Shown here piece after piece: positions 54,487 to 61,787 of a DNA stretch of 64,000 nucleotides (position 1 is its first letter; every line of letters begins with the position of its first letter). The stretch is from Alteromonas sp. M12 (lineage in GTDB: Bacteria; Pseudomonadota; Gammaproteobacteria; Enterobacterales; Alteromonadaceae), in contig NZ_CP144164.1 in NCBI RefSeq assembly GCF_037478005.1, positions 4,898,001 through 4,962,000 on the forward strand. Direction: 5' to 3'. The notes beneath the pieces were generated by a model that was not told where the DNA came from, made no database searches, and worked only from the letters and a program-made list of their open reading frames with translations. The translations under genes and the position numbers were made by a program.

Positions 54487-54939
54487 TTATAGTTTTTTGT
54501 AGTAAACGTCAATTTTGTGTTCAATCGCTTTAAAGTCACTGTCTAACTTACGAAAACATACTTCTCTGGTTTCTTTTTCTTCGTAGTCTTTGCCTGAAAC
54601 TTTTGTTGTTGTGAGCGTACTAGAAGTCGCGCAGAACCCCGTATTATCAATTAGACGAATACTGGTATTCTCAAATGTAGAGCGAGGAGTAGAATTCGGT
54701 TTATTCATTTTTTTCATCAACCCAATCATCTGCTTTCCTGTAACTTTACGACTGTCTTTACCCATACCCGGAATATGCATAGTTTGAACAATTTCATATT
54801 GCTCAGTTAGCCAATCAGAATATTTCTCAGCATCATTGCTCATAAAATCTGACTCAAACGCAAAATAAATAGATTTGAGTTCATCATTTGCTAGAGCGTT
54901 ACAACTTACGATAATTAGCAAGGTTATTAAATACTTCAA
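54487..54939 (-). CDS. exported protein, SnoaL/NTF2-like layout
   Basis: The 150-residue protein has a signal peptide (KYLITLLIIVSCNALA) and a mature part beginning NDELKSIYFAFESDFMSNDA, an early helix typical of SnoaL/DUF4440-like proteins. Later segments TTTKVSGKDYEEKETREVCF and KIDVYYKKL fit the curved sheet of that fold. This is a moderate guess. The start is TTG with AAAGGAGTAAAGA upstream. Confidence 0.65.
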   Translation of the reverse strand: MKYLITLLIIVSCNALANDELKSIYFAFESDFMSNDAEKYSDWLTEQYEIVQTMHIPGMGKDSRKVTGKQMIGLMKKMNKPNSTPRSTFENTSIRLIDNTGFCATSSTLTTTKVSGKDYEEKETREVCFRKLDSDFKAIEHKIDVYYKKL

Positions 54940-55089
54940 TCTTTACTCCTTTAAAACTAGTGCCTTACACTAACCGTTCATCAAATGTTTGGCGAATTGT
55001 TAGTCCGAATACATACAGTTAATAAGTGACATTGTGAAGCGCAATTGCGGTTTGCAATTCAAATATATAATTTATTTCAACTTATTAGC

Positions 55090-55815
55090 TCAAACACGGC
55101 CACCGGTGTCACTAGCGATTCTGCCGTCTTCGAGGGTTATTATGCGGTCGCATTGAGCAGACAGTTTCGCATCATGTGTTACCAAAAGCACCGCGCAGCC
55201 AAATTTCTGATTGAACATGCGAAATAAGGCGAAGACCTCGTCTGCGCTTTTGCTGTCGAGATTCCCAGTGGGTTCGTCTGCCAGTAACAGGGCAGGTTGG
55301 GTCACCAGTGCCCTCGCTACAGCTACGCGCTGTTGCTGACCGCCAGATAGCTGATCAGGTTTGCGTTCGGCGTAAGCGGCTAGGCCCACTTCGTTAAGAA
55401 GACTATGACCCAGCTCGCGCTGTTCGGCGTTCGGCTTTCCATGGGTGACCATCAGCGGCATGAGGACGTTCTCGAGCGCCGTGAAAGCCTGAATGAGATG
55501 GTGGAACTGAAATACAAATCCGATCCTGCTGCTGCGCAAAGCTGTACGACGACTGTCATCACTGGTGCGGGTAGCTTCGCCCAACACCTCGATTTCTCCA
55601 GCGGTTGGCGTGTCAAGTAATCCAATCAGGTTGAGCAAGGTACTTTTACCTGAACCGGATGTTCCAATCAGCGCGGCGAAGTCGCTGCGCTGAAGACTAA
55701 GGTCAAGCCGATGCAACACTTCTACCTCAGTCGGCAAACCTAAGTTGTAACTCTTCCTCAACCCTTTTAGACGCAACACCTCTTGGCGCTGATTAAAGGT
55801 GCCGACGTCAGACAT
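55090..55815 (-). CDS. ABC transporter ATP-binding protein (MacB/LolD type)
   Basis: A protein of 241 residues from ATG 55815 with GGTGGAGG upstream. Walker A is GTSGSGKST, the signature is LSGGQQQRVAVARAL, Walker B is ALLLADEPTGNLD, and the switch histidine is in LLVTHDAK. GFVFQFHHLI is the Q-loop region. This class drives lipoprotein or peptide/macrolide efflux with an FtsX-type permease. It overlaps the permease gene end by 8 bp (55808-55815). It is the last gene of the GC-rich operon 58499-55090. Confidence 0.92.
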   Translation of the reverse strand: MSDVGTFNQRQEVLRLKGLRKSYNLGLPTEVEVLHRLDLSLQRSDFAALIGTSGSGKSTLLNLIGLLDTPTAGEIEVLGEATRTSDDSRRTALRSSRIGFVFQFHHLIQAFTALENVLMPLMVTHGKPNAEQRELGHSLLNEVGLAAYAERKPDQLSGGQQQRVAVARALVTQPALLLADEPTGNLDSKSADEVFALFRMFNQKFGCAVLLVTHDAKLSAQCDRIITLEDGRIASDTGGRV

Positions 55816-57025
55816 GACGAATAGCCTCCACCGGATCGAGGTGCGCGGCACGGTGCGCCGGAATGGAGGCTGAAATGACTCCGGTTAAGGTTGCCAGCAT
55901 GCTCGCGGCCACCAGCAGGTTGAGATCGACCGGAATGAAAAACAATCGCGGCCCGAACGTGTTAAAAATCCAGACCAGCAGATAACCGCTAATGCCGCCC
56001 AGTAGTGAGCCAAACAGCCCGAACAGTGCGCCCTGAATAAGGAACACAAGCAACATTTGTGTACGTGTGATACCAATGGCGCGCAAGATGCCAATCTCGC
56101 GAGTACGCTGAACAACGCTTACCGAGAGCACGCTAGCAATTCCCAGCGCCACGCTCAACGCCACAAACATACTGATCATATTTGTCGACAAGCTTTGACT
56201 CTGCAGTGCATTCAGCAACTGCGCATTGGTCTCCATCCAGCTTTCAACTTTCTGACCGGTCAGTCGGCTTATGCGCGTCGCCGTAATGTCTGCACGAAAA
56301 ATATCGGTGACAGTCATATCGATTACGGTTGCCGCTCCGGGCAGATTTAGCAGCGACTGCGCCTGACTCATATCTAGGTAAACATAGCGCGCATCGAGCT
56401 CACGAACACCCAACTCAAAAATCCCGGCAATACTCAACACGCTGTCGCCGCCTTGCCCAGTCTGCAACCTTAACTTGTCGCCGGCACTAACACCTAGTTC
56501 GATGGCCAGTTGCTTGCCAATCACTGTTTTGCCAGCGCCTACTTCGAAAACCCCTTCAATAATGTCTTCGCTGATGGGTAGAATCCGCTGGTAGCGCTCG
56601 CTGTCTATGCCGACCAGTGCCACCGATTCAAGGGCTTCACCGCGACGAGCAAATGCTGGCCCGGAAATAATCGGTGATACCGCCGTCACCTCTGGCAATG
56701 TGTCCAATACATCACGCAACTGCAACCAGTTATTTATTGAGCGCAGTCGTTGCGCTCGCTTGCTTTCCAATACTAGCTGTACGCTGTCATCAGCATCAGC
56801 TAGCGACAGAATGTGGTTTACCTCATCAGGAGCCGACAATCTGATATGCGACTGTGTACCCAAGGTGCGATCAATGATGTTGTCTTGCAACCCGGTGATC
56901 AGTGCGTTGATAAACACGATAACCGCAACGCCAACCCCAATGCCGATAAGAATTAAAGCACTTTGTGAACGACCTTCTCGCAAAAACCTAATAGCGATTG
57001 TCGATTCGGTCCATATGCCTGTCAT
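55808..57025 (-). CDS. ABC transporter permease (FtsX/MacB type)
   Basis: The 405-residue protein has one N-terminal helix (ALILIGIGVGVAVIVFINALI), a large periplasmic domain (about 45-270, including GKQLAIELGVSAGDKLRLQTG) and three C-terminal helices of the FtsX module, ending EAIRHV. It resembles LolC/LolE and MacB permeases. The start overlaps the adaptor gene stop by 4 bp (ATGA) and the end overlaps the ATPase gene by 8 bp. With the adaptor it should form a tripartite mechanotransmission efflux pump; no outer-membrane partner is nearby. Confidence 0.9.
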   Translation of the reverse strand: MTGIWTESTIAIRFLREGRSQSALILIGIGVGVAVIVFINALITGLQDNIIDRTLGTQSHIRLSAPDEVNHILSLADADDSVQLVLESKRAQRLRSINNWLQLRDVLDTLPEVTAVSPIISGPAFARRGEALESVALVGIDSERYQRILPISEDIIEGVFEVGAGKTVIGKQLAIELGVSAGDKLRLQTGQGGDSVLSIAGIFELGVRELDARYVYLDMSQAQSLLNLPGAATVIDMTVTDIFRADITATRISRLTGQKVESWMETNAQLLNALQSQSLSTNMISMFVALSVALGIASVLSVSVVQRTREIGILRAIGITRTQMLLVFLIQGALFGLFGSLLGGISGYLLVWIFNTFGPRLFFIPVDLNLLVAASMLATLTGVISASIPAHRAAHLDPVEAIRHV

Positions 57026-58257
57026 TCGAACTTAACCGGTGTTTCGCGAGCGGTAGATGCATCGGTTTCCTTGGTAAGCGGCATTACATCATCTTCACGA
57101 GCACGCACCCGACTGCCATCCACCAGCGACGGGTCTATGTTTGCAACAATCAGATCGTCGTTTGCCAATCCACTGGTAATCTCGGTTCGCCCCATTCCGC
57201 GCAAACCAAGCGTCACTTTTGCGCGTTGCAAGCGACCGTTTGTGACTTTCCAAACGTATGCCGAACTGCCATTAATGTCATCAAGCACATCGTTAGGCAC
57301 GACGAGGGCGCTCTCGCGACGGCCGGTTTCAATATTGGCTGTGACAGTCATGTCTTGACGCAGAAAGTCAGGAATCGCTGCCAATTGTAAACGGATATCA
57401 ACACTGCCACGCTGTGGATCCACCGCTGGCGAGATAAAACTCAAGGTAGCCGCAAACGGACTATCCGGATAGGCATCCGTTACACACAGGGCAGGTTGTC
57501 CCAGACGCAAAGCCGAAAGATTCCTTTCATCCACCGGCACCAGCAGTTCGGTTTGGCCAGCACGGGCAATCTCAAACAGCACGCGACCCGGCTGCACTAC
57601 GTCGCCAGGTTCAGCATTACGAGTTAACACAGTACCGCTCACTTGGGCACGCACTATTGTTTTTTCCAGTGCTGCGCGTGCAGCCGCTAGGCGCTCGGCA
57701 GCAGCAACATCGCTAGGATAACCAGCAGTCAGCATTTCTGCAGCAAGCTTGGCTTGTTCAAGTGCTGCACGTGCCTCAGTTTCCTGTTCAACCGCCTGTT
57801 CAACGGCTTCATGGGCAATTAGCTTACGCTCTAGCAAATCCCTTCGACGCTGCGCTTCGCGCCTGAACTGCTCGTACCGCGCCTCAGCCCGTTTCAAAGT
57901 GACATCGGCCTGTGGTTTACTCGATTCACGCAGTTCAGCAAGGGCGGCTTTTGCTTCACCGACGCGAGCAAGTTGTTCATTGTCTTGTAACACCGCCAGT
58001 ACGTCGCCAGCTAGGACCTCGTCACCTTCACGAACAAAACGCTCAGCGATCACGCCTGAGATTTGTGCCCCCACTTGCGCCCGCGATCCCGACGTAACCC
58101 GCCCGGTAGCAACGACAGTCTGCACCAATGGCTGACTTTGGATACGATATACAGCCAACTCAGGCCCCTGTAGTTTGTGCACCATCATCCATGCGCCCAA
58201 CACAACGATGACAACAAGCAAAATGAGGTAAGCAGTTCGCCTGCCTGTAAGCTTCAT
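57022..58257 (-). CDS. periplasmic adaptor (MacA/HlyD-type membrane-fusion protein)
   Basis: A protein of 411 residues from ATG 58257 with GAGATTACA upstream. An N-terminal helix (AYLILLVVIVVLGAWMMV) anchors it. It continues with a lipoyl-type half-motif (VVATGRVTSGSRAQVGAQISGV), a long coiled-coil hairpin (about 105-180, Ala/Glu/Arg-rich), the second half-motif (VSGTVLTRNAEPGDVVQPG) and beta-barrel and membrane-proximal domains. It couples the FtsX-type permease to an outer-membrane channel. The start overlaps the stop of a small frame by 4 bp and the end overlaps the permease by 4 bp. Confidence 0.9.
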   Translation of the reverse strand: MKLTGRRTAYLILLVVIVVLGAWMMVHKLQGPELAVYRIQSQPLVQTVVATGRVTSGSRAQVGAQISGVIAERFVREGDEVLAGDVLAVLQDNEQLARVGEAKAALAELRESSKPQADVTLKRAEARYEQFRREAQRRRDLLERKLIAHEAVEQAVEQETEARAALEQAKLAAEMLTAGYPSDVAAAERLAAARAALEKTIVRAQVSGTVLTRNAEPGDVVQPGRVLFEIARAGQTELLVPVDERNLSALRLGQPALCVTDAYPDSPFAATLSFISPAVDPQRGSVDIRLQLAAIPDFLRQDMTVTANIETGRRESALVVPNDVLDDINGSSAYVWKVTNGRLQRAKVTLGLRGMGRTEITSGLANDDLIVANIDPSLVDGSRVRAREDDVMPLTKETDASTARETPVKFE

Positions 58258-58499
58258 TGTAATCTCTGAACCAAAAGCACAGAACAACACCCTTTACTGG
58301 TAGTCTGCTGAATACGGTACTGAAGGAAGCTAACTAGCCAAGCTAGCTCACCTTGAGCTCGGAGGGCCATCAATCGCCAAGCGTTCCATAAGGACAAAGA
58401 TGAGAACAGGCCCCTTAGTTGGAGCACACTAGTTGATTGCTGGTGACCTAGCTTTGCTATCTCGGCAATAAACTGTTTTGTTGCGAATTTATCAGTCAT
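58254..58499 (-). CDS. small protein at the head of the ABC efflux operon
   Basis: An 81-residue frame beginning MTDKFATKQFIAEIAKLGHQ. Its TGA stop overlaps the adaptor ATG in ATGA, the arrangement of translationally coupled genes, and GGAATATGA precedes its ATG. It has a weakly amphipathic helical start and then a hydrophobic, basic stretch (LMALRAQGELAWLVSFLQYR). No family is recognised. It may be a real first gene or only a leader. Confidence 0.45.
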   Translation of the reverse strand: MTDKFATKQFIAEIAKLGHQQSTSVLQLRGLFSSLSLWNAWRLMALRAQGELAWLVSFLQYRIQQTTSKGCCSVLLVQRLQ

Positions 58500-58572
58500 T
58501 CATATTCCGGTATTGGCGCCTAATCCCTTCTTAAATGGGGTAAAAAAGCTGTTTCTGTTTTTGGTGGCAATT

Positions 58573-59082
58573 TTAAACCGCTAGCGAGCTTGAAAGTTGC
58601 TGGTTTAGCACTTCAACAATTTTATCTATAGACGCATCACCATAACCTATTTCATGAAAAACAAGCTCTCCATTTTTGCCTACGATAAATAAGTTAGGAA
58701 TTGCTTCAACACCAAATTTCTTACCTATGGCACCTCGTTTATCATGAGTTAACGTTAAGTTTAGTGAAGAAAGTAACTTTTTAACCTTGTTATATTTTTT
58801 ACGATCTTCCTTAAAATTAACGGCTATCACTTTGACTTTATCTATACCCACTTTATTTTGAATATTTTCTAAGATTGGAAGCTCCTTGATACAAGGTGAA
58901 CACCAAGATGCCCAAAAAGATATAACCACAATTTTACCTTTATGATCCTTCAAGCTAACAATGTCACCATTGTTATCTTTACCCAAAAAATCTGGTGGTA
59001 TATCCCCCAACTCTAATACTGTTTTAGCATTAATATTTAGAGAAAAAACAACGATTAATAGTAAGATTATTCGACTGAACAT
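58573..59082 (-). CDS. TlpA-like thiol-disulphide oxidoreductase
   Basis: A protein of 169 residues from ATG 59082 with GGGAGTC upstream. A signal peptide (SRIILLLIVVFSLNINA) directs it to the periplasm. The thioredoxin fold of the TlpA/ResA/AhpC-TSA group shows DIPPDFLGKDNNGDIVSLKD and the redox motif SFWASWCSPCIKELP (WCSPC, about residues 64-68), with the cis-Pro in VEAIPNLFIV. It probably keeps specific periplasmic thiols reduced. Its base composition is very AT-rich compared with the ABC operon beside it. Confidence 0.88.
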   Translation of the reverse strand: MFSRIILLLIVVFSLNINAKTVLELGDIPPDFLGKDNNGDIVSLKDHKGKIVVISFWASWCSPCIKELPILENIQNKVGIDKVKVIAVNFKEDRKKYNKVKKLLSSLNLTLTHDKRGAIGKKFGVEAIPNLFIVGKNGELVFHEIGYGDASIDKIVEVLNQQLSSSLAV

Positions 59083-59479
59083 TATTACGACTCCCTTCAA
59101 ACTAACGTCCGAAATTACTGCATCAACTTGACTATCGAGGCCTTACTGTAACAAGCCATTAGTACTGTATCATTGATTAAAATTATTACCCTAGACTAAA
59201 CCAAACCGCCAGAAAATAACAATTTTTGATGAAGGCTACACTTAACTGGTTTTGATAGAAAAATTAGATATATAAATATTTGAAATTAATAAAGTCGTTA
59301 CTCAATTGTGGGAAAAAGCAGTGGTTAAATCGTAGAACTAAGGAAAATTTCTATGTTTACGCTAAACACAGACTTTAAAAGCCTGTGCGCAATAACGCCG
59401 CGATAAGTGCACAAATATAGCTGGTTATAATGTTGAACGAAGTGAAAACAACCAACTTTATTTCGGTTTGAAGTGCTAG
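59083..59479. other. intergenic region
   Basis: This 397-bp AT-rich region lies between the TlpA-like and VOC genes. It contains attC-like motif copy 2 at its right end. No gene was seen. Confidence 0.5.
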
Positions 59480-59486
59480 TTAGCCG
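59420..59486. repeat. attC-like repeated motif, copy 2
   Basis: GCTGGTTATAATGT, then TGAACGAAGTGA (59434-59445), and about 32 bases later CTAGTTAGCC, where the VOC gene ends. It shares the order and 12 identical bases with the copy at 46320-46395. Confidence 0.35.
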
Positions 59487-59860
59487 CGCTTATCAACTCT
59501 CCATGGTGGATTGAGTCTATTCTCACCAGCCCAGTATAGTTTGATTTTATTACCTGATGGATCGTGCAGTATTGCTTCACGCCATAAATAACTTTGATCT
59601 GTTGGTTGTTGATCAAACTCGATACCAACAGCTTTTAAATCTGATACCCATTGATCTAAATCTTCATGTTCAAAATAAATTACTGCACCATTTAAAAAAT
59701 CACCTGTTTCTAATGAAAGTGAAAAAGTTGAATTTCCATCGGTGCATTCGAACCGGGCATAATGGGGAGTATCTACAATTTGAGTAAACCCTAGTTTTAA
59801 ATAAAACTCGGTGGCTTCATCCATGTGTTTAACTGGCAATGTAACTTGATTAAGATTCAC
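59480..59860 (-). CDS. VOC (glyoxalase-fold) protein
   Basis: A protein of 126 residues from GTG 59860 with AAGGAAG upstream; the longer frame would add 23 residues before the conserved start. NLNQVTLPVKHMDEATEFYLKLGF opens the first half, and YFEHEDLDQWVSDLKAVGIEF with REAILHDPSGNKIKLYWAGE makes the second. Possible metal ligands lie in the first strand, HEDLD and HDPSGNK. The substrate is unknown. Confidence 0.8.
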   Translation of the reverse strand: MNLNQVTLPVKHMDEATEFYLKLGFTQIVDTPHYARFECTDGNSTFSLSLETGDFLNGAVIYFEHEDLDQWVSDLKAVGIEFDQQPTDQSYLWREAILHDPSGNKIKLYWAGENRLNPPWRVDKRG

Positions 59861-59992
59861 GGGACTTCCTTGTGCAATTAACACTAAGCTAACGGGTAAA
59901 AATTCTCTGTTAGAATTTCGACACCCCACAGTATTTTCGGTCCAAGCGGTTCGCGCTGCGAACTACGAGGTCAGCAGTTTGTATCCTCTTCA

Positions 59993-60244
59993 CTAATTCT
60001 CAGCATTCACTTTATTCGCGTACTTACCAAAAACTTTACCCGTTGTTGCCCAAACCATTACGCCGCCCCATGCTATGACAGAAAAACCGGCAGGAATACA
60101 GGCAAGCAATATGTATTTAAAATGCTTTCGGTTGAAAGCTAGAGCAAGCATTGCAGGAAGAAACCAGAGAATAAAGACTCCAATCAATATTAATCCCATA
60201 AATACATAGTTGTCACTTGCCAAAATATTATCAATATATTCCAT
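59993..60244 (-). CDS. small membrane protein, Imm_superinfect-like
   Basis: The 83-residue protein has two or three helices: VFMGLILIGVFILWFLPAML, and after the RKHFKY basic turn ILLACIPAGFSVIAWGGVMV with WATTGKVF. The FLP...A...RK..K..ILL...P.GFS.I.W...VW pattern resembles the superinfection-immunity protein family (T4 Imm-like), which blocks DNA injection by related phages. The resemblance is by eye. GGGGGAGAG precedes the ATG. Confidence 0.55.
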   Translation of the reverse strand: MEYIDNILASDNYVFMGLILIGVFILWFLPAMLALAFNRKHFKYILLACIPAGFSVIAWGGVMVWATTGKVFGKYANKVNAEN

Positions 60245-60855
60245 TCTTACTCTCCCCCTAAAATTACCTTTTCTAGATTTATGAAATTGACATCAATATC
60301 TGAAATTCAAAGTTACTAGTCTTCTTTCTAAGGGATTTATTACAAAATAAACTGAGATATTTTAGACGCTCGGGGAGATTGAGACATAAGGCTCAACATA
60401 TTCGGATTTTAAAACGCTTTACCATGATGCACTTGAAAGTATTTTTTACTTAGACACCCATAACATGAAAATAGCCAATGCAGCAGAATCAACCCGCACA
60501 ACCTGAGGCTGGCATTCTCATTATTTGCTTTAAAAGTAGGATATTTGAAATTTTAGGGATAAAAATATTGTTCAAACTCAGAGCAGTAGCTAAGGCTAAT
60601 CATCGTTCTGGGTTAAAGCAGCTACTTTTTAAACATGGGTGTCTTGTTAAGAACCCCTTTAAACATGGGTGTCTTGTTAAGAACCTGGGTGTCTAGTTAA
60701 AAACCAAGAACCCTCTTTTTAAACATGGGTGTCTTGTTAAGAACCATGGGTGTCTTGTTAAGAACCCCTTGTTAATAACCATGGGTGTCTTGTTAAGAAC
60801 CCCTTGTTAAGAACCATGGGTGTCTTGTTAAGAACCCTTGTTCAAAAAATGCTAT
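60245..60855. other. repeat-rich intergenic region
   Basis: This 611-bp region contains one GACACCC at 60453-60459 and the seven-unit cluster listed next. A stretch at 60480-60530 (CAACCTGAGGCTGGCATTC) resembles the complement of 53730-53750. The open frame 60478-60696 is produced by the repeats and is not a gene. Confidence 0.7.
60634..60840 (+). repeat. seven-unit ATGGGTGTCTTGTTAAGAAC cluster
   Basis: GGGTGTC occurs at 60637, 60667, 60687, 60727, 60748, 60783 and 60818. Most units read CATGGGTGTCTTGTTAAGAA, followed by CC or CCCC and short variable joints, some with extra GTTAAGAACC. Spacing varies from 20 to 40 bp, so this is a cluster of insertions or slippage products rather than a CRISPR array. 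It ends 16 bp before the DUF3592 stop. Confidence 0.9.
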
Positions 60856-61241
60856 TTACGCCTGCAAAGCAATATAAAATGCTGGTAGGGAAAGAGCGAT
60901 AAACAGAATACCTAAACCATATCCGTTCCCCTGAGCTAACCGAGCATTGCTCTCATCTCCTATTTCATACAACACTTTCGTATTTTGTCCTATCGGTATT
61001 ACCTGAGTGCTAAATGTTGTTTTAGATGTAACTTCATAGGTTTTACCGCTAACTCTATATTCAAAGCAGGGCCTGTACATTGTTCGTTTACGGTTAGCAT
61101 TTTCTTTGTATTGGAGTTCATCATATCGGAGTATTTTGCCGTAGGTTTTTAGGGCTTTGTTATTAAAGCGGTAATAATCAAACAAAATAAACCCACCTAG
61201 TCCTCCAAAAAAACACCGGCTATCAATGGAACAATAGTCAT
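60856..61241 (-). pseudogene. DUF3592 membrane protein split by a frameshift
   Basis: The main frame 60856-61185 gives 109 residues with the DUF3592 core (FEYRVSGKTYEVTSKTTFST, then GLGILFIALSLPAFYIAL) but lacks the family N-terminal helix. That helix lies upstream from ATG 61241 (AAGGAGCTCAT), reading MTIVPLIAGVF in the frame of 61197-61430. It joins FGGLGGFILFDYYRFNNK if one T is added to the T7 run (A7 at 61207-61213 on the plus strand). The gene is either frameshifted, or expressed by slippage at the run. Confidence 0.7.
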
Positions 61242-61787
61242 ATGAGCTCCTTTATAAAAAGAACGCCTAAGAAGTTCAGTTTTGAAACGCAACACCCGCT
61301 TAACCACAGCATATATAGAGTCACGGCAAGTAATTACAGCTATTTCAGCAACGCATAAAACAACGTCTAGACCAGCTTTAAGCCCATTTTGAGGGCCTGT
61401 GAAAACGAAAATTTTCATAATTCGTTCCACTTACACATTATATTGCCCAAATGGAGCACAATTAACAATCATGCACACAATGCTGTGCACAAACGAGCTA
61501 TGACTGCAAAGCTTCCAAACTACGGAAAAACACCGAACGCTTTGGTGCAGCGCCTGTGAGTGATGTTGATAGTCCCAGGCTAAAGTGGATAGTGTCGATT
61601 TTTACTGGGGAATATGAAAAACATTTGCACTGAAAAGGCGTGCTAATAAACACTAATTTGTTTCAGTTTTCTTGACTTATCTCCTCAGAGTGAACAAGGT
61701 AATGTATAACGCGCTTGCATCATTCGATTAATTCAGTACTGGAAGAGAAATTAAGCGCTCTCAACAAATAATATCAAGGATGCTTAC
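61242..61787. other. intergenic region upstream of the S9 peptidase
   Basis: This 546-bp region holds no convincing gene; the minus-strand frame up to 61430 is read through from the DUF3592 start region and looks fortuitous. It includes the S9 peptidase promoter, with possible TTGACT (61672) and TATAAC (61705) elements that are too far apart to be one promoter. Confidence 0.45.

Noticed and set aside
55405..58135. Several plus-strand frames over the ABC operon
   Set aside because: They mirror the GC-rich minus-strand genes, whose domains and overlaps are clear.
60478..60696. Open frame of 72 codons over the 60.6-kb cluster
   Set aside because: Its end is made of the repeat unit read twice (FKHGCLVKN), and there is no ribosome site or recognisable domain.
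60634..60840. CRISPR array
   Set aside because: The periods vary from 20 to 40 bp, the joints between units are parts of the repeat itself, and no cas gene is present.
61242..61430. Upstream extension of the DUF3592 5' frame (MKIFVFTGPQNG...)
   Set aside because: The strong ribosome site is at ATG 61241, the residues upstream do not fit the family, and no other evidence supports a gene.
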